Origin: an uncultured Flammeovirgaceae bacterium
GTDB lineage: Bacteria > Bacteroidota > Bacteroidia > Cytophagales > Cyclobacteriaceae
Length of the DNA: 43,768 nucleotides
Reading direction: 5' to 3'
Assembly (NCBI GenBank): GCA_937884755.1
Contig: CAKZYJ010000175.1
Span: forward strand, 1-43,768
Part shown: one piece after another, positions 24,855 through 32,923 of the stretch
How positions within the stretch are numbered: the first letter of the stretch is position 1
Layout: each line of letters starts with the position of its first letter
Position numbers and translations under genes: made by a program
Notes under the pieces: generated by a model
Seen by the model: only the letters and a program-made list of their open reading frames with translations
Database searches by the model: none
What the model was told of the DNA's origin: nothing

Positions 24855-25437
24855 GTAGTAAGCGCTCCTGCGTCAACCGCAGTTCGTGCTGCTCTTCCCC
24901 ATCCTGCCAAGTAACGATAATACCGCGACCGTACTCCTCTACGCTCCAGCTAAACGATTTGATCGTCTCGATATACTTTAACTGACCGGTTTTCAGATTT
25001 AAGAAGACCAGATCAAAGTCGGGAAGCTCTTTAGGAACTACCGTATTGAACTTCTGAAGTAGTACTCCATCGAAGCAGGGGTACTTAAAATCGCCGAAGA
25101 AGTCTTTCGCCAGCGATTCTACATTGTTGGGAATGGCGCGTAGCTTGTAGTAGGCCGGACCGAACATGATCTCTTCTTTGAGCTTGCGTTCCACACGCAA
25201 ATGATCGCCCTTCAGGAATGACTGCCAATTGGGAGTAGCCGGTCGGGGAGTGACCTCACCCTTGCCGGGACGAAGTTTGCGAACTAGCGAAGTAAGCAAC
25301 CAGGATAGGGTAGAGAACACCCAGACCAACCCCACAAACATTAGCGAAAACGCCATGATGATCGGGTAGAAAACTGAGAAGATACCGGTCCAGATGTAGT
25401 TAAGAGTTTTCTTAAAGGTGGTTTGGTTTTGCGACAT
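24847..25437 (-). CDS. hypothetical membrane-anchored protein
   Basis: I do not recognise a named family. The 196-residue protein (start ATG 25437, MSQNQTTFKK) has one or two N-terminal hydrophobic segments (IFSVFYPIIMAFSLMFVGLV, WVFSTLSWLL). A basic linker and a soluble domain follow (about residues 70-196: FGPAYYKLRAIPNNVESLAK, then TWQDGEEQHELRLTQ). A TTG at 25485 would add 16 residues that look like repeat-derived sequence. Its stop overlaps the start of the TIGR02757 gene by 8 bp, so the two are co-translated, which hints at a linked role. Confidence 0.75.
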   Translation of the reverse strand: MSQNQTTFKKTLNYIWTGIFSVFYPIIMAFSLMFVGLVWVFSTLSWLLTSLVRKLRPGKGEVTPRPATPNWQSFLKGDHLRVERKLKEEIMFGPAYYKLRAIPNNVESLAKDFFGDFKYPCFDGVLLQKFNTVVPKELPDFDLVFLNLKTGQLKYIETIKSFSWSVEEYGRGIIVTWQDGEEQHELRLTQERLLHA

Positions 25438-25724
25438 AAGGGCTAATAGGATATTGATTGAACTATCGACTAAACTAAAATACAACTTAATAAATTCCTA
25501 GAGGGACGATTTGTTATCATCTCAGTTGAAAATGGATATGATCATCGTGACGCACCGCCCGGCAGCCATGAAATCTTACTTTTGAGCTTACAAGGTTTAA
25601 TCGTTCTTTCAAGTAAGGTTCAATAAATGGTTTTCTGACATTGATACGACGCGAGATTCTTCTATTACCAGCAATGAAAAGTGACTAAGCCGCCTACCTG
25701 ATAAGCCTCGGCCTCTGTGGCGGT

Positions 25725-25764
25725 AGATTCCGGGTCTTCGCTATCGCTATGCTCCGGAATGACA
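25725..25764. repeat. short palindromic repeat related to 23201-23303
   Basis: ATTCCGG (25727-25733) and CCGGAAT (25754-25760) are exact complements. The end GGAATGAC is shared with the larger element at 23201-23303. It overlaps the end of a decayed reading frame (25747-25914). The rest of the 498-bp gap 25438-25935 shows no intact gene. Confidence 0.55.
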
Positions 25765-25914
25765 GAGTGGTGTGTCTATAAGTTTTCTCTGAGTAGCTTG
25801 TCTCCTTACGATAAAAACCGAGAGTAAATAAATGATTCCACCAATCTGCGTCAGAACGGTTAAGACAATAAAAACTACAGTTGTAAGCAGGTTAGTAAGC
25901 CTTGAAAAATCGAA
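25747..25914 (-). pseudogene. remnant of a small membrane-protein gene
   Basis: The minus strand holds an open stretch of 55 codons with one clear membrane helix (LLTTVVFIVLTVLTQIGGII, then YLLSVFIVRRQ). It has no usable start codon: the 5' side is cut by the octad repeat at 25908-25930, and the 3' side runs into the palindromic repeat at 25725-25764. A QIGG-containing helix occurs near the N-terminus of some Bacteroidota proteins, but I cannot name the family. I call it a fragment rather than a gene. Confidence 0.4.
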
Positions 25915-25930
25915 CTATCGAACAATTGAG
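25908..25930. repeat. octad-type repeat (ACTATCGA / ACAATTGA units)
   Basis: AATCGA, ACTATCGA and ACAATTGA lie immediately after the LysM gene's stop. The units match those at 20570-20620; a partial copy (GATTGAACTATCGAC) is at 25455-25469. Confidence 0.5.
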
Positions 25931-25935
25931 CCTAA

Positions 25936-26958
25936 TTACTCCACATAGGTAATCTCTGCCGGAAAGCGTTCGTTGATGCCACCGAGCTTGTCGTAGGCCG
26001 ATTGGGTGAGACGAATTTCCAGGTTATTGTTCACTCCGGTGTCGGGGAGCTTGCCGACTACCCGTACGAAGATGCTCATGTCATTCATCTCGTTGCGGAC
26101 GCGCAGAATGGTACCTATCGGGGCTGAGCGGTGCAGGGCCAGAAATTTTTTGGTATTCAGCTTGCCTTCAATGACCGAGGCAAAACCGTTGCTGGTGACT
26201 TTCTTGTAGGAGGCTAGCGTCTCCGCCTCTTCCCGCTGAATGCGTTCGTAGCGTTCTTTTTCTATACGCAGGGCTTCAGAACGACTTACGCGGCGAGTAG
26301 GGGTGCTCACAGTACTTACGGTAGGTTCTACCTTCACCACAGGTACCGGCACCGGGTTCTTTTCTCGAATGGTGAGTACTTGGCCTAGGTTGATGCTTTC
26401 GGTTTCTAGGTCATTTCGCTCCATAAGTTCGGATACCCCTACCTGGTAAGCTCGGGAGATAGCATAGAGGGTCTCACCCTCCTTCACCTCGTGGAGTACG
26501 TAGCGTTCGGGGTCCGGTAGCTCTTCCTCTGGCTGAGGTTGATAAATAACAATCACCTGACCAATTTTGAGCGGTTCGAGTCCTAGTGTATTCCAGGCTC
26601 TGATGTTGTCGGTGGTTACTTCATATTGCTTGGCTAAGCGGTAAAGCGTTTCGCCCTCCGCCACCGTATGCAAAGTCTTTTCGCCTCGGCTTAAGTCTGA
26701 GAATAGCGGGGCGCGTAAAGTGTCGCCGATAGAAAGCTGGTTAATATCAATTTCAGGATTTAGCTCTTTAATTTCCTGAATAGTTACGCCGTAGCGGCGG
26801 GAGACCGAAAATAATGTTTCCCCCTGGTCTACCTGATGTAGGACATAGGTTTCACCATTGCGACGCTCGGTGCCTATTGAGTCGGCCGAGAATGAACTAG
26901 CCCAGGATATTACCGGTGAAATAAGCAACAGCAGAAGAACGCAGTTACGGTAAAGCAT
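25936..26958 (-). CDS. LysM repeat protein with RlpA-like double-psi barrel
   Basis: The 340-residue secreted protein has a signal peptide (to about residue 20) and three LysM peptidoglycan-binding modules: about 40-82 (HQVDQGETLFSVSRRYGV), 96-138 (HTVAEGETLYRLAKQYEV) and 154-198 (HEVKEGETLYAISRAYQV). A charged helical linker (about 225-255) follows, then a C-terminal double-psi beta-barrel-like domain (GFASVIEG, APIGTILRVRN, FVRVVGKLPD, then LTQSAYDKLGG). It likely binds or remodels cell-wall peptidoglycan in the periplasm. The catalytic Asp of true lytic RlpA proteins was not assigned. It overlaps the DUF4905 gene by 14 bp, and the start is ATG. Confidence 0.9.
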   Translation of the reverse strand: MLYRNCVLLLLLISPVISWASSFSADSIGTERRNGETYVLHQVDQGETLFSVSRRYGVTIQEIKELNPEIDINQLSIGDTLRAPLFSDLSRGEKTLHTVAEGETLYRLAKQYEVTTDNIRAWNTLGLEPLKIGQVIVIYQPQPEEELPDPERYVLHEVKEGETLYAISRAYQVGVSELMERNDLETESINLGQVLTIREKNPVPVPVVKVEPTVSTVSTPTRRVSRSEALRIEKERYERIQREEAETLASYKKVTSNGFASVIEGKLNTKKFLALHRSAPIGTILRVRNEMNDMSIFVRVVGKLPDTGVNNNLEIRLTQSAYDKLGGINERFPAEITYVE

Positions 26959-27784
26959 AACCTACTAATTGACATTGGTGTTGAACAACAATAAGTTGAC
27001 GTTGAGCGACAAAGAAAGTACCTAGTCCGGGCTGCGGTACCGATTTCTCTAAGCATTCGTGCAGTAGTACTTTTCCGTGCCGATCTATTATAAGCAAATA
27101 GTTCGCCAATCCATTCTTCTCAGTGGTTTTATCGGGTAAGTAGTAAGAGATAACGATATAATTACTGTGTTCCAGATACTCGCATCCGCTTACGGGGCGA
27201 CCTAATTGTAGCGACTCTACAAAACCAGCCACCGTACTGAAATAAGGTTGATTTTCTGTATAAAAAAACGGCTGCACTACACATTTATTTCTTCCTTCCG
27301 ACTTTTTCTGCCCCGCAAAATTTTCGGTTGCTGACCCATCGGGTAATTTGATTGTTGTAAGGCGGCGGGTTTCATCGTCGGAAGCGTGGCCTATCAATCC
27401 ATCATCGATTAATTCCGTTACCTGAAACTGTTCTGATTGCCATATCATTTGCCGGGAAGCAATGTCGATAATGTAATATGATTTCTTTTCGGGGTTATGC
27501 GTATCGGTAAAGGACTGAAGCAACAAATAGCGCTGGCTCGCACTGTGGAGAGTTACCCACCAGGAGTCTGTTAATCCGAGATCAATTGCTGGTGAAGAAG
27601 TAGCCTGAGCATTATCTGTCCAGAGGAGCTTACCCGTAGTAAGATCAATCCCCGCAAACCCTACCTGATGCTGTGCGGAGTCGCGTAGCTCCAGAAAGAG
27701 CCGGAAGGCTGCTGTATCCGTAACGGTTTTCCAGATGGGGCTCGGAAACGTAAAGGTGAAGGTTGGGATCAACTTTTTTGGCAA
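26945..27784 (-). CDS. DUF4905 family protein
   Basis: The 279-residue protein lacks a signal peptide. It has beta-rich, beta-propeller-like sequence with short repeats such as DLTTGKLLWTDN and DIASRQMIWQSE, like PQQ-type repeats. The opening (FTFTFPSPIWKTV) and overall pattern suggest the Bacteroidota DUF4905 family, whose function is unknown. The start is TTG, at 27784 or 27772; no ATG is available. It is translationally overlapped by the LysM protein gene, so the two are probably an operon. Confidence 0.72.
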   Translation of the reverse strand: MPKKLIPTFTFTFPSPIWKTVTDTAAFRLFLELRDSAQHQVGFAGIDLTTGKLLWTDNAQATSSPAIDLGLTDSWWVTLHSASQRYLLLQSFTDTHNPEKKSYYIIDIASRQMIWQSEQFQVTELIDDGLIGHASDDETRRLTTIKLPDGSATENFAGQKKSEGRNKCVVQPFFYTENQPYFSTVAGFVESLQLGRPVSGCEYLEHSNYIVISYYLPDKTTEKNGLANYLLIIDRHGKVLLHECLEKSVPQPGLGTFFVAQRQLIVVQHQCQLVGYALP

Positions 27785-27891
27785 GACTATGGTTTTTTAC
27801 GTATACTACAAAAGGGCAAATATAAACCTGATAACTGTTGCTTATGATGCCCTCGCATTTATTTACCTAACAAGAAAGGAGCACCGGATAT

Positions 27892-29259
27892 ATGAAACAA
27901 CGAATAATTTTTGCCCTGGTCGGATGCTTAGGCTTACTAACCCTGGCCGCCCAGTCGACTAACCCGGGTGAAGCCCAGGTGTTTGTCATGGAAATCCGCT
28001 CGGAAATTGACGCTCGAACCAGCCACTACGTAAACCTGGCGCTGGATGAGGCTACTGAAACTAAAGCCGACTACATCGTGATCGATATGGATACCTACGG
28101 TGGTGCGCTCTACGATGCCGACGATATCCGTACCCGCCTGCTGGAGTACGAAAAGCCAGTGTACGTATTTATCAACAAAGATGCCGCTTCGGCCGGAGCG
28201 CTAATCTCCCTGGCCTGCGACAGCATCTACATGGCTCCGGGAGCCAGCATTGGCGCGGCTACTGTAGTCACCGGTGGCACCGGTGAGGCAGCTCCTGATA
28301 AGTACCAATCGTATATGCGCTCGATTATGCGTTCTACCGCGGAAGCTACCGGGCGCGACCCCAAGATTGCCGAAGCGATGGTGGACGAAAATCTGGAAGT
28401 AGAAGGAGTGTCGGAAGAGGGGGAAGTAATTACCTTTTCTACCGCCGAAGCGCTAAAGTACGGCTTTGCCGAAGCCGAAGTAAGCAGTATTGAAGACCTG
28501 CTAGCCCAGGCTGGTGTAGAAGATTACCAACTTACCACTTATGAGGTAAGTACAGTCAATAAAATTGTCTCTATCTTCCTCAATCCCTTTGTAAGCGGGT
28601 TGTTGATTCTGGTCATGATTGGTGGGTTGTACTTCGAGTTGCAGACCCCCGGAGTGGGTTTTCCAATTTTGGCGGCCTTTATCGCCCTGATACTGTATTT
28701 GGTTCCTTATTACCTCAACGGGTTAGCCGCTAACTGGGAGATTGCCGCGCTATTTCTGGGAATAGCCCTTATTGCGCTAGAAGTATTTGTAATTCCTGGT
28801 TTTGGTATTGCTGGTATCGGGGGCATTTTACTTACGGTAGGCGCACTGGTGCTGATGATGTTGAATAACAATAACTTTGATTTCTTCTTTGTAGATCTCA
28901 ATGACATTACCCGGGCATTAGCCACTATTTTGGCGGGCATTTTCGGGGGAATACTACTAATGTTTTTCGGAGGAGTACGCATGGCCGATACTAACTTTTT
29001 CAGGCGAGTAGCCTTGGAGGGCACGCAGTCTAGCACCGAGGGTTACACCTCTAATTTCAAGAGTGGATCTTTCTTAGGGAAAGAGGGAGAAGCCTACACC
29101 ATACTACGCCCCAGTGGAAAGATCCTCATTGGTGACGAATTGCTGGACGCTTATACCCGTGGCGATTATATTGAACAGGGAGAAAGAGTAGTAGTAGTCA
29201 GCGACGAAGGCTCATCGCTACGCGTAAAACTCGCTCGCGACGTACAACATCAAGTATAG
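27892..29259 (+). CDS. NfeD-type membrane serine protease (ClpP-like plus NfeD)
   Basis: The 455-residue protein has a signal peptide, then a ClpP/SppA-like protease domain (about 28-200). Its likely catalytic dyad is Ser100 (NKDAASAGALIS) and Lys137 (APDKYQSYMRSI). Four or so membrane helices follow (about 228-370), then a C-terminal OB-like NfeD domain. This is the long NfeD form, thought to work with stomatin/SPFH proteins in membrane quality control; no SPFH gene lies in the window. Unusually for this window, a clear ribosome-binding site (AAGGAG) precedes the ATG by about 10 nt. Confidence 0.93.
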   Translation: MKQRIIFALVGCLGLLTLAAQSTNPGEAQVFVMEIRSEIDARTSHYVNLALDEATETKADYIVIDMDTYGGALYDADDIRTRLLEYEKPVYVFINKDAASAGALISLACDSIYMAPGASIGAATVVTGGTGEAAPDKYQSYMRSIMRSTAEATGRDPKIAEAMVDENLEVEGVSEEGEVITFSTAEALKYGFAEAEVSSIEDLLAQAGVEDYQLTTYEVSTVNKIVSIFLNPFVSGLLILVMIGGLYFELQTPGVGFPILAAFIALILYLVPYYLNGLAANWEIAALFLGIALIALEVFVIPGFGIAGIGGILLTVGALVLMMLNNNNFDFFFVDLNDITRALATILAGIFGGILLMFFGGVRMADTNFFRRVALEGTQSSTEGYTSNFKSGSFLGKEGEAYTILRPSGKILIGDELLDAYTRGDYIEQGERVVVVSDEGSSLRVKLARDVQHQV

Positions 29260-29267
29260 TATAACTA

Positions 29268-29434
29268 GAGTGTTACAGTGTTAGAGTATTATGGTGTTAT
29301 AGTCCAAGCGTATGGAAGAAGGTTTGTTAGTCTAAAACCTATTGAGTCAAGCAAAATTATATTTTAACCCTACCTCGCAGTGGCACTAACATCATAGCAC
29401 TTAAACACTATAACACAACGTACTCTAACACCAT
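29268..29434. repeat. GTGTTA-type octad repeats in facing arms
   Basis: The left arm reads in 8-base phase GAGTGTTA, CAGTGTTA, GAGTATTA, TGGTGTTA (29268-29299). The right arm (about 29383-29434) carries the complements (TAACATCA, ACACTATAACAC, CTCTAACACC). The arms pair imperfectly over about 27 bp around a loop of about 100 nt. The right arm ends 5 bp before the ATG of the zinc-finger gene. Confidence 0.7.
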
Positions 29435-29439
29435 ATTTC

Positions 29440-29712
29440 ATGGCCCAACCACCCTGCGAACACTTCGATTCTAACACATTAAAAACTGCTGACGAATTAG
29501 TATGTCAGGAATGCGTAAAAACTGGCGATAGCTGGGTACACCTGCGTACCTGCCAAACCTGCGGGGGTACGCACTGCTGTGATAGCTCCCCTAACCAGCA
29601 TAAGCATTACCACGCTACTCAGCATCCGGTGATTATCTCGGCAGAGCCGGGTGAACAGTGGGCTTGGTGCTACGTAGACAAGCAGTTTATGCGCTACGGT
29701 AAAGCAAATTAA
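29440..29712 (+). CDS. UBP-type zinc finger protein
   Basis: The 90-residue protein is a single zf-UBP module. The ligand pattern is present: Cys6/His8, Cys22 and Cys25, Cys38 and Cys41, Cys46/47, His54, His58 and His62, ending HPVIISAEPGEQWAWCYVD. In eukaryotes this fold binds the free C-terminus of ubiquitin; bacterial stand-alone members have no known partner. The start is ATG at 29440. Its stop overlaps the stop of the convergent receiver gene by 4 bp. Confidence 0.92.
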   Translation: MAQPPCEHFDSNTLKTADELVCQECVKTGDSWVHLRTCQTCGGTHCCDSSPNQHKHYHATQHPVIISAEPGEQWAWCYVDKQFMRYGKAN

Positions 29713-30098
29713 GGAATGTAGGCTAGCAAATCATGCACATCGCCTTTGGAAAGAGGTTTTGTTTTAAAGTCGCTCACTACTGAATACCGTCGGGCCCGTT
29801 GCCGGTCGGCCAGGATAATAGAACTGGTAACAATGACCACTTTTACCGGAAATACTTCAAACTCTTCTATGGCCTCGATGAGTTCCCAACCCATCGTTTG
29901 TGGCAAATGAAGATTGACGATTAGTAGATGCGGCATCGGTCGGTCGCGCGCGAGCAGTGCACTCATAATTTTTGGTACTGAAGGAAATTGGTGCATACTC
30001 AGATGGGGAGCTTCCCGCTCAATCATTTTCTTGATAATCAACTGGTCTACCGGAGAATCGTCTACGTGGTAGATAATAGGGAAAGTAGGTTCACTCAT
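29709..30098 (-). CDS. response-regulator receiver protein lacking the phospho-acceptor Asp
   Basis: The 129-residue protein is a lone receiver domain. The acidic pair (HVDDSPVD, Asp13-Asp14), the switch Thr91 (VIVTSS) and Lys114 (FKTKPLS) are present. The phospho-acceptor position in VNLHLPQTMGWEL is Asn62 instead of Asp. It is therefore a pseudo-receiver that probably cannot be phosphorylated in the normal way. A GTG at 30128 would add ten residues, but the ATG at 30098 (MSEPTFPII) gives the normal receiver start. No histidine kinase is nearby. The 588-bp region upstream (30099-30686) holds a MITE-like element and no gene. Confidence 0.9.
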   Translation of the reverse strand: MSEPTFPIIYHVDDSPVDQLIIKKMIEREAPHLSMHQFPSVPKIMSALLARDRPMPHLLIVNLHLPQTMGWELIEAIEEFEVFPVKVVIVTSSIILADRQRARRYSVVSDFKTKPLSKGDVHDLLAYIP

Positions 30099-30368
30099 GC
30101 AAAATCTCTTGACTAAACTATAACGCACACTATTCGAAAAAAGTAGGCAATTTCTATAAAATTGAATAGCGCTTGTTAATCAGTGTTAGTTAGCAACGTT
30201 ACAGCTACAACGAAAAGACCAATACCACAAATCGAGCGTATACTATCATTTATCGCGCACCGAATAAATTAGTGACTATTAGCTAGGGCGGGCTTGACAT
30301 TTTGCTCGAGACTAGCCGTTATTAGCAAATATAACTAACGAGGGATTCAGGTTCAATTGCCATTCTGA

Positions 30369-30573
30369 GAGCATGTTTAAGTTTTATCCCGCGTGGTGTC
30401 CCACTTCGGGCTGCAAATCGCCATTTCAGGAGCCTGATTTTACCTTTTTCTTAGCTCGTAACGCTGCTACGAACCGGGCATCGGTGGTTTAAAAAGCGCT
30501 TACTCAGAACCCTGAACTGTCAGTTTTCGCCATCGCAACGGCGAACCGTCAAAAACAAAACTTAAACATGCTC
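30369..30573. mobile_element. MITE-like element with terminal inverted repeats (IS5-like ends)
   Basis: AGAGCATGTTTAAGTTTT (30368-30385) is the exact complement of AAAACTTAAACATGCTCT (30557-30574). If the ends are GAGCATG and CATGCTC, both sides are flanked by TGA, a 3-bp target duplication of the TNA type used by the IS1031 group of the IS5 family. The 205-bp interior has hairpins (e.g. TTCGCC and GGCGAA) but no transposase. The family link is an inference from the ends and the duplication. Confidence 0.75.
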
Positions 30574-30686
30574 TGAAAGTATCCAACGGAATGTTGTTTA
30601 GGAAATAAAACGAACCAACAAATTATACCAATCCTGGTTATTTGAACAACTATTTCAGCGTATCAACCCTTTGACGCTCTCCCATA

Positions 30687-32660
30687 ATGAAGATTTTTAA
30701 TGCTACTACTAGAACACCGCTTTTATCTCTTTTTATAACTTTTGGCTTTCTTTTCCTGATAACCTCCTGTGCCGAAGACGATGATGCCGGAACTACTCCA
30801 ATAGGACCGTTTTTTAGCTACCAACTTACCCCTACTGAAGAATCTCAAATCAGCGCATTTGTAAGATTTGTTCAGAATGACGACAATTCTATTGAAGCTA
30901 CTCTGTTCCTGGCAAGGGCAGAAGACGGGAACACTTACCCCTCTCATATTCACGCCAATTCAGTGCTGGAAGGAGGTGATATAGTGATTTCACTAGAGTC
31001 GGTAACCGTATCGGGGACTACTGGCCAAAGTACTACTACTATTACTCAAACCGATGCGGAGACATCCATCACCTTTGAAGAACTGATGAATTTTGATGGG
31101 CATATCAACTTACACCGCAGCCCCGATGATCTTACAGTAATTGCTCAGTCCGATATTGGAGGAAACGAACTAACCGGAAATTCTCAAGACTATTTTTTAG
31201 GTGAGCGTGATAATTCCGGAACCACTGGGTCGCTACGGCTGGCCGAACGAAAAAGTGGGGCGACCTTGGCTACTCTCACCTTGGATAGCACACAAAATCT
31301 GACTGATGGCTCGCGCCATCCGGCTCATATTCATAATAATTCCGCCATTGAAGGGGGAGGGATTGCAATTTCTTTTACCCCGGTAAGTGGTACCACCGGT
31401 ATGAGTATGACCCACATTGAAGCCGACGATGAGGGTGCAGCCATTGGCTATAGTGAACTTCTGAACTTTGACGGTTACGTAAACGTACACGAAAGCGCTG
31501 AGAATCTGGCTACGTTAATCGTGCAGGGCGATATTGGAATAAATGAACTTACCGGCGATGCTACAACCTACCCGCTTATGGAGCGGCAAGTAGCTGGAAT
31601 TATGGGTAAAGCCACTTTCGAAAAGCGGCAGAGTGGCGAAACCTTAGTAACCCTCTCTTTGGAAGGTACTCCTGAAGGTGGTGAACATCCGGCTCATATT
31701 CACGCGAATACAGCCGTGGAAGGCGGTGGTATTGTAGTTTCATTCACCCCAGTAAACGGCACCACCGGCATGAGCATGACCAATGTAGCGGCGCTGGATG
31801 ATGGAATGGCCATTACCTACGAAGAACTGTTAGATTATAATGGATACATCAATGTGCATCTGAGCGCAGAGGATTTGGCAACCATTGTAGCGCAGGGTGA
31901 TATTGGTAAGAATACTCTTACAGGTGAAACTGTTACCTACGCCTTAGATTCGTTGGCGATACCTACCATTAAAGGAGAAGCCATATTCTCGCAGCGGAAT
32001 AACGGTACTACACTAGTAGAGTTGCAACTAGAAGGTACACCCGAGAATGGTAGTCACCCAGTTCACATTCACGTAAACTCGGCTGCTGAAGGCGGTGGTA
32101 TTGCTATTAGCTTGACGAATGTGGATGGTGCTACCGGCATGAGTCGAACCCAGATAGCAACATTTGACGATGGTACCCCTATTACCTACGAAGGACTACT
32201 GGATTATGACGGCTATATTAATGTCCATCGTAGCGAAGCTGATTTGGTCACTATTGTAGCCCAAGGTGATATTGGTTCTAATGCTCTTACCGGTGAGTCA
32301 GTTACCTACGCACTAAATGACGTTGATATGTCGGAAGTAAGCGGAACAGCTACATTCTCTCAACGGAAAGATGGAACTACATTGGTGTCTATCGTTTTAA
32401 CCGGCACCCCGCCCGCTGGTGATCATCCAGCACATATTCATTACAATTCGGCAGAAGAAGGCGGAGGAATTGCCATTAGCTTAAACAATGTAGAGGGTGC
32501 CACCGGGCTAAGTAAAACATCAGTAGCCCGGACTGATAATAATATTGATATAAGCTACACTGAGCTTATTGAATTTGACGGTTACATCAACGTTCACCTG
32601 AGCGAAGCTGATTTAGCTACGATTGTCGCTCAGGGCGATATTGGTGCTAATGCCCCGTAA
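30687..32660 (+). CDS. lipoprotein with five CHRD-like repeats
   Basis: The 657-residue protein has a lipoprotein signal with LITSC (Cys28). About five tandem units of roughly 120-127 residues follow. Each contains HPAHIHxNSxxEGGGIxISxxxV, then GxTGMSxT, then LLxYDGYINVHxSxxDLATIVAQGDIGxNxLTG, which matches the CHRD (chordin-like) domain. The units start near residues 45, 175, 300, 425 and 545; the first is the most diverged. CHRD domains are found in secreted proteins of many phyla, and their bacterial role is unknown. Anchoring to the outer membrane is inferred. The protein ends at the last repeat without a sorting domain. The start is ATG. Confidence 0.88.
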   Translation: MKIFNATTRTPLLSLFITFGFLFLITSCAEDDDAGTTPIGPFFSYQLTPTEESQISAFVRFVQNDDNSIEATLFLARAEDGNTYPSHIHANSVLEGGDIVISLESVTVSGTTGQSTTTITQTDAETSITFEELMNFDGHINLHRSPDDLTVIAQSDIGGNELTGNSQDYFLGERDNSGTTGSLRLAERKSGATLATLTLDSTQNLTDGSRHPAHIHNNSAIEGGGIAISFTPVSGTTGMSMTHIEADDEGAAIGYSELLNFDGYVNVHESAENLATLIVQGDIGINELTGDATTYPLMERQVAGIMGKATFEKRQSGETLVTLSLEGTPEGGEHPAHIHANTAVEGGGIVVSFTPVNGTTGMSMTNVAALDDGMAITYEELLDYNGYINVHLSAEDLATIVAQGDIGKNTLTGETVTYALDSLAIPTIKGEAIFSQRNNGTTLVELQLEGTPENGSHPVHIHVNSAAEGGGIAISLTNVDGATGMSRTQIATFDDGTPITYEGLLDYDGYINVHRSEADLVTIVAQGDIGSNALTGESVTYALNDVDMSEVSGTATFSQRKDGTTLVSIVLTGTPPAGDHPAHIHYNSAEEGGGIAISLNNVEGATGLSKTSVARTDNNIDISYTELIEFDGYINVHLSEADLATIVAQGDIGANAP

Positions 32661-32694
32661 TAGTAGTTAGCAGATATTATTGAATAAATGAGAT

Positions 32695-32724
32695 AAGGGG
32701 AGTCCGAGGGGTTCTCCTTTTTTC
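32695..32724 (+). terminator. terminator after the CHRD gene
   Basis: AAGGGGAG (32695-32702) can pair with CTCCTTTT (32714-32721), two pairs being G-T, around an 11-nt loop. T-rich sequence (TTTTTTCTTTT) follows. It starts about 35 bp after the stop codon. Confidence 0.7.
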
Positions 32725-32765
32725 TTTTCGTAAACCTTGTATTCTGAGCCTTCACCAAACAGTTT

Positions 32766-32861
32766 TTACAAATATCCTTCTACCTCATCTAGCAGTTCAG
32801 GTCGGCAGTACCAACGCAGGAAACGGGTGGTTAAGTGAGGTGGTGTATTGACTTTCAGCAT
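32766..32861 (-). pseudogene. stub of a permease gene (prefix domain only)
   Basis: From an ATG at 32861 the minus strand encodes MLKVNTPPHLTTRFLRWYCR, then PELLDEVEGYL and a stop. This is the N-terminal prefix motif of the large permeases at 35344-43293, which continue EGDLYELFQRR. Here the Tyr codon after DL has become TAA and the similarity fades within a few codons. It is the truncated start of another array member. Confidence 0.8.
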
Positions 32862-32870
32862 AATTTGTCA

Positions 32871-32915
32871 GCTAGGGGCTGGGAGCTGAGTGCGCCTATC
32901 TCCGTGCTCCCAGCC
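32871..32915. repeat. heptad repeat (GCTGGGA units) with 10-bp inverted arms
   Basis: GCTAGGG, GCTGGGA and GCTGAGT follow in 7-base phase (32871-32891). GGCTGGGAGC (32877-32886) and GCTCCCAGCC (32906-32915) are exact complements. It separates the permease at 32924-35224 from the truncated prefix stub. Confidence 0.65.
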
Positions 32916-32923
32916 AGATTTAT

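Noticed and set aside
25531-25584. Mini-frame MDMIIVTHRPAAMKSYF
   Set aside because: Seventeen codons with no start signal or known relatives; chance resemblance to an ABC ATPase strand.
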